Origin: Mycobacterium sp. ACS4331
Lineage (GTDB): Bacteria > Actinomycetota > Actinomycetes > Mycobacteriales > Mycobacteriaceae
NCBI RefSeq assembly: GCF_001667265.1
Contig: NZ_LZHW01000013.1
Location: 124,001 to 188,000 of the forward strand
Length of the DNA: 64,000 nt
Direction of reading: 5' to 3'
The number at the start of each line of letters is the position of its first letter. Position 1 is the stretch's first letter. The notes beneath the pieces were generated by a model. It ran no database searches, was not told where the DNA came from, and worked only from the letters and a program-made list of their open reading frames with translations. This document shows, piece after piece, positions 17,907 through 29,106 of this stretch. Made by a program: the position numbers and the translations under genes.

Positions 17907-19669
17907 CACGCCTCGGTGCGCTGCTCGCGGCGCTGACGATGGCCGCGGCCCTGCTGTCGGGCTGCGCGGGCGTGCCCAGTTCGTCTGCGCCGCAGGCGAT
18001 CGGAACCGTGGAGCGACCCGCCCCGCAGAGCCTGCCCAAGCCGACTCCCGGGATGGAGCCGGATCTGCTGCTGCGCGAGTTCCTCAAGGCCACCGCGGAC
18101 CCCGCCAACCGGCACCTGGCGGCGCGGCAGTTCCTCACCGAATCCGCTTCGCAGGCATGGGATGACGCGGGCTCGGCGCTGCTGATCGACCGCGTGGTGT
18201 TCACCGAGACTCGCAGCGCGAACCGAGTCTCGGCGGTGATGCGGGCCGACATCCTCGGGTCGCTGTCCGACCTCGGAGTGTTCGAGACGGCGGAGGGGGC
18301 GCTGCCCGACCCGGGGCCGATCGAGCTGGTCAAGACGTCTGAGGGCTGGCGGATCGACAAGCTGCCCAACGGAGTCTTCCTGGACTGGAAGCAGTTTCAG
18401 GAGACCTACAAGCGGCACCCGCTCTACTTCGTGGCGCCCTCGGGCAAGACCACGGTGCCCGACCCGCGGTACGTCGCGGTCGCCGAGGATGATCAGCTGG
18501 CCACGGAACTGGTCTCCAAACTGATCACCGGACCGCGCCCCGAACTCGCGAACTCGGTGCGCAACATGCTGGGCCCGCCGGTGCGACTGCGTGGACCGGT
18601 GACGCGGGCCGACGGCGGCAAGACCGGCATCGGCCGGGGGTACGGCGGGGCCCGCATCGAACTGGAGAACCTGCAGACCGCCGATCCCCAGAGCCGGGCT
18701 CTGCTTGCCGCACAGATCATCTGGACGTTGGCTCGCGCCGACATCCGCGGACCGTACGTCATCAACGCCGACGGACTGCCCCTCGACGAACGGTTCGCCG
18801 ACGGCTGGGAGACATCCGACGTCGCGGCCACCGATCCGGGTGTGGCCGACGGCGCCTCGGCCGGTGTGCACGCTCTGGTCGGCGGGTCGCTGGTGTTCCT
18901 CGACGGCCAGCGCTCGAGTCGCGTGCCGGGCGCGTTCGGGTCGATGCCGGGCCAGACCTCGGCCGCGCTGTCCCGCGACGGGCATGGCGTGGCCTCGGTG
19001 GTCACCGAGCGCGCGGGCGCTCCCGACATGGCGGCCAAACTCTGGATCGGGAACAACGGGCAGGACGCGGTCGAGGCGGCCGACGGGCGCAGCATCAGCC
19101 GACCGACCTGGGGGCTCGACGGCGCGGTGTGGGTCGTGGTGGACGGCAACGTGGTGCTGCGGGTGACCCAGGAGGCCGCCACCGGTCAACCCGCCAGCGT
19201 CCCAGTGGATCCCATCGCCGTGACGACTCAGTTCCCCGGGGCGATCAGCGAACTTCAACTGTCCCGCGACGGCACCCGTGCCGCGATGGTCATCGAGGGG
19301 CAGGTCATCCTCGCCGGGGTGGAGCAGACACCGGGCGGCGAGTTCGCGCTGACCTATCCCCGCCGGCTCGGCTTCGGCCTGGGCTCGTCGGTGGTGTCGT
19401 TGTCGTGGCGGACCGGCGACGACATCGTCGTCAGCCGCAACGACCCCGCGCATCCGGTGTCCTATGTCAACCTCGACGGCGTCAACTCCGACGGGCCCAG
19501 TCGAGGCCTGCGGATGCCCGTCGGCACGGTCGCGGCGAACCCCTCGACGGTGTACGTGGCCGACCAGCGCGGGGTGCTGCAGTTGTCGGGTTCCGGCGCG
19601 GACAACCGGGCGTGGTCGGAGGTGCGGGCCTTCATGGTGCCCGGCGCCGTGCCGGTGCTGCCCGGCTGA
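17903..19669 (+). CDS. lpqB: Lipoprotein LpqB, MtrAB accessory protein
   Basis: A 588-residue lipoprotein: signal peptide with lipobox LLSGC-AG near residue 22, an N-terminal GerMN-type domain (around residues 100-270) and a C-terminal beta-propeller-like region with repeated SRDG segments ([23 protein letters not shown]). In mycobacteria LpqB interacts with the extracytoplasmic domain of MtrB and modulates MtrA phosphorylation. GTG start at 17903 overlaps the mtrB stop. Third gene of the mtr operon. Confidence 0.94.
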   Translation: MTRLGALLAALTMAAALLSGCAGVPSSSAPQAIGTVERPAPQSLPKPTPGMEPDLLLREFLKATADPANRHLAARQFLTESASQAWDDAGSALLIDRVVFTETRSANRVSAVMRADILGSLSDLGVFETAEGALPDPGPIELVKTSEGWRIDKLPNGVFLDWKQFQETYKRHPLYFVAPSGKTTVPDPRYVAVAEDDQLATELVSKLITGPRPELANSVRNMLGPPVRLRGPVTRADGGKTGIGRGYGGARIELENLQTADPQSRALLAAQIIWTLARADIRGPYVINADGLPLDERFADGWETSDVAATDPGVADGASAGVHALVGGSLVFLDGQRSSRVPGAFGSMPGQTSAALSRDGHGVASVVTERAGAPDMAAKLWIGNNGQDAVEAADGRSISRPTWGLDGAVWVVVDGNVVLRVTQEAATGQPASVPVDPIAVTTQFPGAISELQLSRDGTRAAMVIEGQVILAGVEQTPGGEFALTYPRRLGFGLGSSVVSLSWRTGDDIVVSRNDPAHPVSYVNLDGVNSDGPSRGLRMPVGTVAANPSTVYVADQRGVLQLSGSGADNRAWSEVRAFMVPGAVPVLPG

Positions 19670-19699
19670 TCTGTCGGTGCCCGTCCGCACACTGCAGGC

Positions 19700-20332
19700 A
19701 TGCTCGACCTGATCCTGCCGCTGCAGTGCGGCGGATGCGGCACACCCGAGACCCGGTGGTGTGACGCCTGCGCGGCGGCACTCGAGGTGGCTGCGGACGC
19801 GCCCCACGTGATCAGCCCACGCCTGGACCCGGGCGTGCCGACGTTTGCCCTCGGCCGCTACGCCGGTCCGCGCAGACAGGCCATCGTGGCGCTCAAGGAG
19901 CACGGCCGCACCGACCTGTGTGCCCCGTTGGCGCGGGCCCTGGCCTTCGGTGTGCACCGGCTGATCGGCTGGGGTGTCGTGCCGGAACCGCTGTCTCTGG
20001 TTCCTGCCCCGACCCGCCGGACCTCGGCGCGGCGCCGCGGCGGCGACCCGGTGACGCGCCTGGCCCGGGCGGCCGTCGCCGGCCACGACGCCGTCACGGT
20101 GTCCCCGGCACTGGTGATGCGGGCGTTCGTCCGCGACTCCGTCGGCCTGGACAGCCGTCGTCGGGAACGCAACGTCGCGGGCCGGGTGCGGCTGCGGACG
20201 GGACCGCCCGAGGCACCCGCGCTGGTGGTCGACGACATCGTCACGACCGGTGCGACCGCCCGTGAATCGGTGCGGGTTCTGCGAGGCGCGGGGGTGGACG
20301 TCGTCGGGGTCCTGGCGCTGGCGCACGCGTGA
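19700..20332 (+). CDS. ComF-family phosphoribosyltransferase-like protein (Rv3242c-like)
   Basis: A 210-residue ComF family protein. An N-terminal zinc-ribbon-like pair CGGCGTPETRWCDAC is followed by a helical segment and a type I PRTase domain with the PRPP loop LVVDDIVTTGATARES near residue 175. Homologues outside mycobacteria take part in DNA uptake or are of unknown role; no nucleobase substrate can be assigned. It lies 30 nt after lpqB and is the last gene before a 323-nt non-coding leader. Confidence 0.88.
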   Translation: MLDLILPLQCGGCGTPETRWCDACAAALEVAADAPHVISPRLDPGVPTFALGRYAGPRRQAIVALKEHGRTDLCAPLARALAFGVHRLIGWGVVPEPLSLVPAPTRRTSARRRGGDPVTRLARAAVAGHDAVTVSPALVMRAFVRDSVGLDSRRRERNVAGRVRLRTGPPEAPALVVDDIVTTGATARESVRVLRGAGVDVVGVLALAHA

Positions 20333-20655
20333 GGCGCCGCAAGGGACCCAGGTCCTCGTAACGGGGGTCGAAAGTTCTGGCAACAGGTGCGCGAAAAGGG
20401 TGGCACGTTCAGGTGAACTCGGACTACCTTCGGTGACAACATCGTGAGCACACCGCAGGTTGCCACGACGGGCTTCCGCAACGAGGCCCGCCACCCGGTT
20501 TCAACTGGAGACCCCGGTGCGTAGGAGGTGATATTCGACCCCTGGCGCCGCGGGGTGGCGCGAATCCGAACGACCCCGCCGCGCACCCATTCAACAGGTT
20601 GAACAGGCCACACGCGCATGTGCGCGTTCGACGCGACAGAAATGAGTTGTCAAGC
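20333..20655 (+). promoter_or_regulatory. Long non-coding leader/promoter region of the hibernation factor gene
   Basis: A 323-nt stretch with no convincing gene. It holds two perfect inverted repeats just before the HPF gene: TTCAAC-AG-GTTGAA (20590-20603) and ACGCGCA-TG-TGCGCGT (20612-20627). A purine-rich AGGAGGTG at 20523-20530 looks like a ribosome-binding site but has no properly spaced start. The layout suggests a stress-responsive promoter with an extended, structured 5' UTR. Confidence 0.5.
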
Positions 20656-21318
20656 ATGTCAAGTCAATCCGTGGATTCAGGCCAGCTTTTGGCAGAACGT
20701 GACGAGTCCGACTCGCCGCACGCCGAAGTGGTTGTCAAGGGCCGCAACGTCGAAGTTCCCGACCACTTCCGCATCCATGTCTCTGAGAAGCTCGCCCGCC
20801 TTGAGCGGTTCGACAAGACCATCTACATGTTCGATGTCGAACTCTTTCATGAACGCAACCGCCGTCAGCGCAAGAGTTGTCAGCACGTCGAGATCACCGC
20901 GCGTGGGCGTGGCCCAGTGGTGCGCGGTGAGGCCTGCGCCGAAAGCTTCTACGGTGCGTTGGAATCTGCTGTGGCCAAGCTCGAGGCCCGGTTACGCCGG
21001 CAGAAGGACCGGCGCAAGATCCACTACGGGGACAAGACACCGGTGTCGTTGGCTGAGGCGACCGCCGTCGTTCCCGAGGCCTTCATTCCCCCCGCCGATG
21101 GTCCTCGACCCGCCGAACCGGTCGTCGACGACCACGAGCCGGGCCGCGTGGTCCGCGTCAAGGAGCACGATTCCAGGCCGATGACCGTCGACGACGCGCT
21201 CTACGAAATGGAGCTCGTGGGCCACGACTTCTTCCTGTTCCATGACAAGGAGACCGACAAAGCATCGGTCGTCTACCGCAGGCACGCGTTCGATTACGGC
21301 CTGATTCGCCTGTCCTGA
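20656..21318 (+). CDS. hpf: Long-form ribosome hibernation promoting factor (HPF/MPY, Rv3241c-like)
   Basis: A 220-residue long HPF. The N-terminal S30AE domain (about residues 22-125) carries VVVKGRNVEVPDHFRIHVSEKLARLERF and the basic EARLRRQKDRRKIHYG; a linker of about 45 residues follows, then the C-terminal dimerisation domain RPMTVDDALYEMELVGHDFFLFHDKET and YGLIRLS. It binds the 30S decoding centre in stationary phase and stabilises 70S or 100S ribosomes. The ATG at 20656 aligns with homologues; an upstream in-frame ATG would add 19 non-conserved residues. Terminated by a long hairpin. Confidence 0.94.
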   Translation: MSSQSVDSGQLLAERDESDSPHAEVVVKGRNVEVPDHFRIHVSEKLARLERFDKTIYMFDVELFHERNRRQRKSCQHVEITARGRGPVVRGEACAESFYGALESAVAKLEARLRRQKDRRKIHYGDKTPVSLAEATAVVPEAFIPPADGPRPAEPVVDDHEPGRVVRVKEHDSRPMTVDDALYEMELVGHDFFLFHDKETDKASVVYRRHAFDYGLIRLS

Positions 21319-21342
21319 CGCTCGGCTGAACCTGAGCTGAGA

Positions 21343-21385
21343 TTGTGGAGCCTGAGCGGCGCGGCCCGCCGCTCAGGCTCCACAA
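21343..21385 (+). terminator. Intrinsic terminator after hpf
   Basis: Perfect 18-bp stem: 21343-21360 (begins TTGTGGAGCC) pairs with 21368-21385 (ends GGCTCCACAA) across a 7-nt loop GCGGCCC. It lies 25 nt after the hpf stop and insulates hpf from secA1. Confidence 0.88.
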
Positions 21386-21420
21386 GTCGTTTCTGGGACC
21401 GTGCATGATCAGGCGTCACC

Positions 21421-21426
21421 TACGAT
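21421..21426 (+). promoter_or_regulatory. Putative secA1 promoter -10 element
   Basis: TACGAT at 21421-21426 fits a mycobacterial sigma-A -10 hexamer and is placed 40 nt before the secA1 GTG, downstream of the hpf terminator. No convincing -35 is seen, which is common in mycobacteria. GTAGGGG at 21451-21457 serves as ribosome-binding site. Confidence 0.35.
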
Positions 21427-21465
21427 GGAGCGCGAAAAGACTCCAATCCTGTAGGGGATATATCA

Positions 21466-24297
<2,832 letters not shown>

Positions 24298-24303
24298 CCG
24301 GGC

Positions 24304-24861
24304 TCACCCGATGTGCAGGGCGACGACCTGCCATCGGGTCCCGCACCGTTCCACCCGGCACGCCACGGCGTGCCAGCGGGTGTGCCGCGAGAACGCCGCC
24401 GCGACCTCGAACGCGTCCTCCGACCGGTCGCAGGCCTGAACCCGCGTCGCGCGCAGGACTGCCGCGGCGCGCCCGCCCGCACCGGCCGCGGCGCGGGCGG
24501 TGACGGAATCGGCCAGCCCCGACGGCATCAGGGGCCGCAGTTGAGCCGGTGGCCGTCGGCGGTCGATCACCTCCAGCACCGTGCGCAACGCGGCGTCGGC
24601 GAACGCGGCGGCCTCCCGGAACCGCGTCGACGGACCACCTGTGGCCGGCGGGGTCACGACCCGAAGTGGTGGGGCACGGTGCGACCGTGACCGCGGCACC
24701 TCGGGTGCGGCGCCGACCTGTGGTTCGTAGTCGACGACGCGGGTGACCGCGGGATGCGCCACCGTCGATCTGGCAGCTGTCAAGACTCCACCCTCCATAC
24801 GCGTGCTCGGAACACGTCGCCCGCTGGAGAGTGGCGGACCCGACGAGGGCGATCCTGACAC
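24304..24861 (-). CDS. Ala/Arg/Pro-rich conserved protein (Rv3235/DUF6459-like)
   Basis: A 185-residue protein: a Pro/Arg-rich, probably disordered N-terminal part to about residue 80, then a compact domain FREAAAFADAALRTVLEVIDRRRPPAQLRPLM and ending WHAVACRVERCGTRWQVVALHIG. This matches the mycobacterial Rv3235 family (DUF6459), whose function is unknown; the fold resembles small domains found beside secA in actinobacteria. Start is uncertain: ATG at 24861 or, more likely from conservation, ATG at 24798. Convergent with secA1 and divergent from tgs3. Confidence 0.78.
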   Translation of the reverse strand: MSGSPSSGPPLSSGRRVPSTRMEGGVLTAARSTVAHPAVTRVVDYEPQVGAAPEVPRSRSHRAPPLRVVTPPATGGPSTRFREAAAFADAALRTVLEVIDRRRPPAQLRPLMPSGLADSVTARAAAGAGGRAAAVLRATRVQACDRSEDAFEVAAAFSRHTRWHAVACRVERCGTRWQVVALHIG

Positions 24862-24959
24862 ATCCGTGCCCCGCGTGTGTGCACCCGTTGTGCACGGTGG
24901 GCGGCTGGGCGGTTAACGTGACCAGCAGTGGATGTCAGGCGAGGGGGACGGCAGCGCGA

Positions 24960-26375
24960 ATGGTGACCAGACTGTCGGCATCCGATGCGTCCTTCTATCA
25001 GCTTGAGAACTCCGCCACCCCCATGTACGTCGGGTCGCTGTCGATCCTGCGCAGGCCGCGATCGGGGCTGAGCTACGAAACCCTCCTCGCGACAGTCGAA
25101 GAGCGTCTGCCGCAGGTGCCCCGCTACCGCCAGAAGGTTCGAGAGGTCAAACTCGGGCTGGCCCGCCCGGTGTGGATCGACGACCGTGACTTCGACATCA
25201 CCTACCACATTCGGCGTTCCGCGCTGCCGTCTCCGGGCACCGACGCCCAACTGCACGACCTGATCGCGCGCATCGGATCCCGACCGCTGGACAAGTCGCG
25301 TCCACTGTGGGAGATGTACCTGGTCGAAGGGCTCGCCAAGAACCGCATCGCCATCTACACCAAGTCGCACCAAGCGTTGGTCAACGGCATGGCGGCACTC
25401 GAGATGGGCCACGTGATCGCCGATCGGACCCCGAAGCCGTCACCGCTCGGGGAGGACATCTGGATCCCCGCGCGGGAGCCGGGAACGGCCGCACTGGTGC
25501 TCGGCGCGGTCGGTGACTGGTTCTCCGGTCCGCGCCAGCAGTTGGACGCGGTGCGCTCCGCGGTCACCGGGGCCGTCACGAACTCGGGCCAGTTGATCGA
25601 CACCGCCCACCGAATCGCCGATGCGGCACGCACCCTTGCGCGTGGCACCGCCCCGAACAGCCCGCTGAACACGACGGTGTCGCGCAACCGGAGATTCACG
25701 GTGGCCAGGGGCAGCCTCGACGACTACCGCCAGGTTCGGGCGCGTTACAACTGCGACGTCAACGATGTCGTCCTGGCGGTCATCGCCGGAGCCCTGCGAA
25801 ACTGGCTGCTCTCCCGTGGCGAGCCGGTGACGCCGACGGCGACGGTACGGGCCATGGCCCCGATGTCGGTGTATCCCGAACTCGGCGCCGACGGTGCCGC
25901 CTCGGCCGGGCAGGCGATCAGCGAGGTGACACCGTTCCTGGTGGACCTGCCGGTGGGGGAGGGCAACGCGGTGGTCCGGCTGTCACAGATCGCGCATGCC
26001 ACCGAATCCCACTCGACCGCGGCGAGCCTCGTGGACGCGCGCACCATCGTCACGCTGTCGGGCTTCGCACCGCCGACACTGCACGCGATGGGCACCCGGG
26101 TGGCCACCAGTTTCCCGGCCCGGCAGTTCAATCTGCTGATCACCAACGTGCCGGGCGCACAGTCTCAGATGTACATCGCGGGCACAAAGCTGCTCGAGAC
26201 CTACGCGGTGCCCCCGCTCCTGCACAACCAGGTGCTGGCCATCGGCGTCACGTCGTACTGCGGCAGCCTGTACTTCGGCATCAACGCCGACCGCGAGGCG
26301 ATGAGCGACGTCGATGAGCTGCCCGGCCTGCTGCGCGAGTCGCTCGACGAACTGCTCGACGCGGCACGTTCCTGA
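24960..26375 (+). CDS. tgs3: WS/DGAT-family acyltransferase-like protein (Tgs3-like) with degenerate active site
   Basis: A 471-residue member of the wax ester synthase/diacylglycerol acyltransferase family, starting MVTRLSASDASFYQLEN as in Rv3234c. Family landmarks such as PLDKSRPLWEMYLVEGL and the late NLLITNVPGAQSQMY segment are present. The catalytic HHxxxDG motif reads SHQALVNGM here (near residue 180): the second His is Gln and the Asp is Asn, so acyltransferase activity by the usual mechanism is doubtful. ATG at 24960 is chosen from the family start. It lies 22 nt before ppk2. Confidence 0.9.
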   Translation: MVTRLSASDASFYQLENSATPMYVGSLSILRRPRSGLSYETLLATVEERLPQVPRYRQKVREVKLGLARPVWIDDRDFDITYHIRRSALPSPGTDAQLHDLIARIGSRPLDKSRPLWEMYLVEGLAKNRIAIYTKSHQALVNGMAALEMGHVIADRTPKPSPLGEDIWIPAREPGTAALVLGAVGDWFSGPRQQLDAVRSAVTGAVTNSGQLIDTAHRIADAARTLARGTAPNSPLNTTVSRNRRFTVARGSLDDYRQVRARYNCDVNDVVLAVIAGALRNWLLSRGEPVTPTATVRAMAPMSVYPELGADGAASAGQAISEVTPFLVDLPVGEGNAVVRLSQIAHATESHSTAASLVDARTIVTLSGFAPPTLHAMGTRVATSFPARQFNLLITNVPGAQSQMYIAGTKLLETYAVPPLLHNQVLAIGVTSYCGSLYFGINADREAMSDVDELPGLLRESLDELLDAARS

Positions 26376-26397
26376 GCGACCGCAGTACGATTCGACG

Positions 26398-27258
26398 GTG
26401 GGCAAGGGGTCGAAAGCGTCGAAAGCCGGGAGGTCCGGTGGACGCAAGGCGTCGCATCGCATCCCCAACGATGTCTACGAGGCCGAGATCTTCCGCCTGC
26501 AAACCGAATTCGTGAAGCTGCAGGAGTGGGTGAAGCACACCGGAGCCCGGATTGTGGTGTTGTTCGAAGGCCGGGACGCCGCGGGTAAGGGCGGCACGAT
26601 CAAGCGCATCACCGAGTACCTGAGCCCTCGTGTCGCGCGCATCGCGGCGCTGCCCGCCCCCACCGAACGGGAACGCGGCCAGTGGTACTTCCAGCGCTAC
26701 GTGGAGCACCTGCCGACCCGCGGCGAGATCGTGCTGTTCGACCGCTCCTGGTACAACCGGGCCGGTGTCGAGACCGTGATGGGGTTCTGCACACCGGAGG
26801 AGCGGGCGCTGTTCCTGCATCAGGCGCCGCAGTTCGAGCAGATGCTCATCGATGACGGCATCCTGCTGCGCAAGTACTGGTTCTCGGTGTCGGAGGAGGA
26901 GCAGTTGCGCCGGTTCCGCAAGCGTCTGCACGACCCGGTGCGGCAGTGGAAGCTGTCCACGATGGACCTGGAGTCGGTGTACCGGTGGGAGGACTACTCG
27001 CGCGCCAAGGACGAGATGATGGCGCACACCGACACCGTGGTCAGTCCCTGGTACGTCGTGGAATCCGACATCAAGAAGCACGCCCGGTTGAACATGATGA
27101 GCCACCTGCTCTCGACGATTCCCTATCACGACGTGCAGCGACCGAAGGTGCACCTGCCGAAACGCCCCGTGGAGGCCACGGGTTACCAACGACCGCCGCG
27201 GGATCAGTCCACCTATGTCGACGACTACGTCGCGACTCTGCTCGGGGATCGTGAGTAG
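26398..27258 (+). CDS. ppk2: Polyphosphate kinase 2
   Basis: A 286-residue PPK2 of the one-domain type. Walker A FEGRDAAGKGGTIK near residue 65, the lid/Walker B region VLFDRSWYNRAGVE near residue 117, and the conserved RKYWFSVSEEEQLRRF and KLSTMDLESVYRWEDYSRAKDEM segments are all present. It uses polyphosphate to phosphorylate nucleoside diphosphates (GDP for the mycobacterial enzyme) or the reverse. The GTG start at 26398 gives an N-terminal Lys/Ser-rich tail. Equivalent of Rv3232c. Confidence 0.94.
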   Translation: MGKGSKASKAGRSGGRKASHRIPNDVYEAEIFRLQTEFVKLQEWVKHTGARIVVLFEGRDAAGKGGTIKRITEYLSPRVARIAALPAPTERERGQWYFQRYVEHLPTRGEIVLFDRSWYNRAGVETVMGFCTPEERALFLHQAPQFEQMLIDDGILLRKYWFSVSEEEQLRRFRKRLHDPVRQWKLSTMDLESVYRWEDYSRAKDEMMAHTDTVVSPWYVVESDIKKHARLNMMSHLLSTIPYHDVQRPKVHLPKRPVEATGYQRPPRDQSTYVDDYVATLLGDRE

Positions 27259-27288
27259 TCCCCGCCAACGCATCGCTAGTCTGCCCTG

Positions 27289-27792
27289 ATGCGGGTCTAC
27301 ATCCCGGCCACGCTGGCCATGCTGCGCCAGCTCGTCGCCGAGGGAGAACTCTTTCCGGTCGGCGGGACCGCCTTCGCGGTCACCCCCACGCTGCGCGAGG
27401 CCTACGCCGAAGGTGACGACGACGAACTCGCCGAGGTCGCGATCACCGAAGCCGCGCTGGCGTCGCTGCGGCTGCTGGCCGCTGACGAGGATGCGATGAA
27501 CGGCTTGCCGCCGCGCCGCGCGGTGATCGTCGCCGACGTCGAACCTGTGAAACCACGCCCCGACCTCGACGACGCCGTGGTGAAGGTGGGTGCGGCCGTG
27601 ACGACGACCGACATCGTGGCGGTCTACGTCGACAACGCGTCTGCGGAACCAGCGGTCAAGGCCGCGGTCGCGGTCATCGATGAGGCGGATCTGGGCGATG
27701 AGGACGCCGAGCTGACCGTCGGCGACGCGCAGGACCATGATCTGGCCTGGTACGCGACACAGGAGCTGCCGTTCCTGCTGGAGCTCCTGTAA
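27289..27792 (+). CDS. Conserved mycobacterial protein (Rv3231c-like, DUF6912 type)
   Basis: A 167-residue acidic protein (start [16 protein letters not shown]) with long Glu/Asp stretches and no transmembrane segment or recognised catalytic motif. Conservation across mycobacteria in this position (after ppk2, before the desaturase reductase) supports it being real. Function unknown. Ends [11 protein letters not shown] start 30 nt after the ppk2 stop. Confidence 0.8.
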   Translation: MRVYIPATLAMLRQLVAEGELFPVGGTAFAVTPTLREAYAEGDDDELAEVAITEAALASLRLLAADEDAMNGLPPRRAVIVADVEPVKPRPDLDDAVVKVGAAVTTTDIVAVYVDNASAEPAVKAAVAVIDEADLGDEDAELTVGDAQDHDLAWYATQELPFLLELL

Positions 27793-27820
27793 TTCCCGAC
27801 GCAAAGACTGGATACGGAGG

Positions 27821-27843
27821 CGTAGGTTACGCTACCGTAGGTT
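27821..27843. promoter_or_regulatory. Putative operator upstream of the desaturase reductase gene
   Basis: Two CGTAGGTT direct repeats (27821-27828 and 27836-27843), 15 nt apart, flank the near-palindrome TACGCTACCGTA. Twenty of 21 bases match the element upstream of desA3 (29065-29085), with the same spacing. It sits 54 nt before the GTG at 27897 and probably binds a fatty-acid-responsive regulator controlling both genes. Confidence 0.6.
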
Positions 27844-27896
27844 TCAATGTCCCGGGTTGGGGCTACCCACACGCTGTTCAGGGCAGGAGTCCCCAA

Positions 27897-29033
27897 GTGG
27901 CCAAGAGCCAGATCAAGGTCAGTGCCAACGTCGTCGAAACGGTTCGGCCCCAGGTTGTGGGCGCCGAGAAGCATCCCGGGCTCAATCTGCTGCGCAACGT
28001 CGTCTCCCGCATCACCACACCGCTGCTTCCCGACGACTACCTCAAGTTGGCCAATCCGCTGTGGTCGGCGCGGGAACTGCGTGGCCGGATTCTGGAGATC
28101 AGGCGCGAAACCGTCGACAGCGCAACGCTTGTCATCAAGCCCGGCTGGGGCTTCTCGTTCGACTACGAACCCGGCCAGTACATCGGCATCGGTGTGCTCG
28201 TCGACGGCCGGTGGCGCTGGCGGTCCTATTCGCTGACCTCGCCCGCGCTGAAGGGTTCGCGCACCATCACCATCACGGTCAAGGCCATGCCGGAGGGCTT
28301 CCTGTCGACCCACCTGGTGTCCGGGGTCGCGCCCGGCGCCATCGTCCGGCTGGCCGCACCACAGGGTGAGTTCGTCATGCCCAATCCGGCGCCTCCGAAG
28401 GTCCTGTTCCTCACGGCCGGGTCCGGCATCACTCCGGTGATGTCGATGCTGCGCACACTGGCGCGTCGTGACCAGATCACCGACATCGAGCATCTGCACT
28501 CCGCGCCCACTGAGGACGACGCGCTGTTTCGCGCCGAACTCGCCGAACTCGCAGCGGCCCACCCGAGTTATCGGTTGCGACTTCGGGCCACCCGCGTGCA
28601 GGGTCGGCTTGACCTGGACCGCTTGGATGACGAGGTGCCGGACTGGCGCGAGCGCCAGACCTGGGCGTGTGGTCCGGAGGCGATGCTCGCCGACGCCGAG
28701 CGCGTATGGTCGGCGGCGGGCGTGGGAGCGCGTCTGCATCAGGAGAAGTTCGCGGTGTCGCGGGCCGCGGCCCACGGTGCCGGCGGGACGGTCACCTTCG
28801 GGCGCAGCGGCACGACGGCGACCGTCGATGGCGCCACGTCCCTCATGGACGCGGGGGAGCAGGCCGGGGTCCGCATGCCGTTCGGATGCCGGATGGGCAT
28901 CTGTCAGTCGTGTGTGGTGAGCCTGGTCGACGGCCACGTGCGGGATCTGCGCACGGGCGAGGAGCACGAGCCGGGCACGCGCATCCAGACGTGTGTGTCG
29001 GCGGCGTCCGGCGACTGCGTCGTCGACGTCTGA
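27897..29033 (+). CDS. NADPH-dependent flavin/2Fe-2S oxidoreductase partner of DesA3 (Rv3230c-like)
   Basis: A 378-residue three-domain reductase: an FAD-binding beta-barrel with [12 protein letters not shown] (RxYS motif) near residue 110, an NAD(P)-binding domain with [17 protein letters not shown] near residue 170, and a C-terminal plant-type [2Fe-2S] ferredoxin domain with CRMGICQSC near residue 330 plus the late Cys of QTCVSA. In mycobacteria this protein passes electrons from NADPH to the membrane stearoyl-CoA desaturase DesA3. GTG start with CAGGAG upstream. It is followed by its own operator and desA3. Confidence 0.94.
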   Translation: MAKSQIKVSANVVETVRPQVVGAEKHPGLNLLRNVVSRITTPLLPDDYLKLANPLWSARELRGRILEIRRETVDSATLVIKPGWGFSFDYEPGQYIGIGVLVDGRWRWRSYSLTSPALKGSRTITITVKAMPEGFLSTHLVSGVAPGAIVRLAAPQGEFVMPNPAPPKVLFLTAGSGITPVMSMLRTLARRDQITDIEHLHSAPTEDDALFRAELAELAAAHPSYRLRLRATRVQGRLDLDRLDDEVPDWRERQTWACGPEAMLADAERVWSAAGVGARLHQEKFAVSRAAAHGAGGTVTFGRSGTTATVDGATSLMDAGEQAGVRMPFGCRMGICQSCVVSLVDGHVRDLRTGEEHEPGTRIQTCVSAASGDCVVDV

Positions 29034-29049
29034 CAACATTTACCGACTG

Positions 29050-29086
29050 GTAACCTACGACGTCGTAGGTTACGCTAGCGTAGGTA
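29050..29086. promoter_or_regulatory. Perfect 24-bp palindrome and repeat element upstream of desA3
   Basis: Positions 29050-29073 form a perfect 24-bp palindrome made of GTAACCTACGAC and its reverse complement. It overlaps a second palindrome TACGCTAGCGTA (29071-29082). Three CGTAGGT-type elements result (one inverted, two direct, the latter 15 nt apart as upstream of the reductase gene). It lies 21-57 nt before the desA3 ATG. Strong candidate for a TetR-type acyl-CoA-responsive operator. Confidence 0.7.
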
Positions 29087-29106
29087 CGACGAAGGGATAG
29101 AGAACG

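Noticed and set aside
17876..20494. Very long minus-strand open frame (872 codons) opposite lpqB and comF
   Set aside because: It lies antisense to two recognised genes, is Arg/His/Gly-rich without any known motif, and is a typical by-product of high-GC codon bias.
20528..20602. Possible 24-codon leader peptide before hpf
   Set aside because: The GTG directly abuts AGGAG with no spacing for a ribosome to initiate, and no conserved pattern is apparent.
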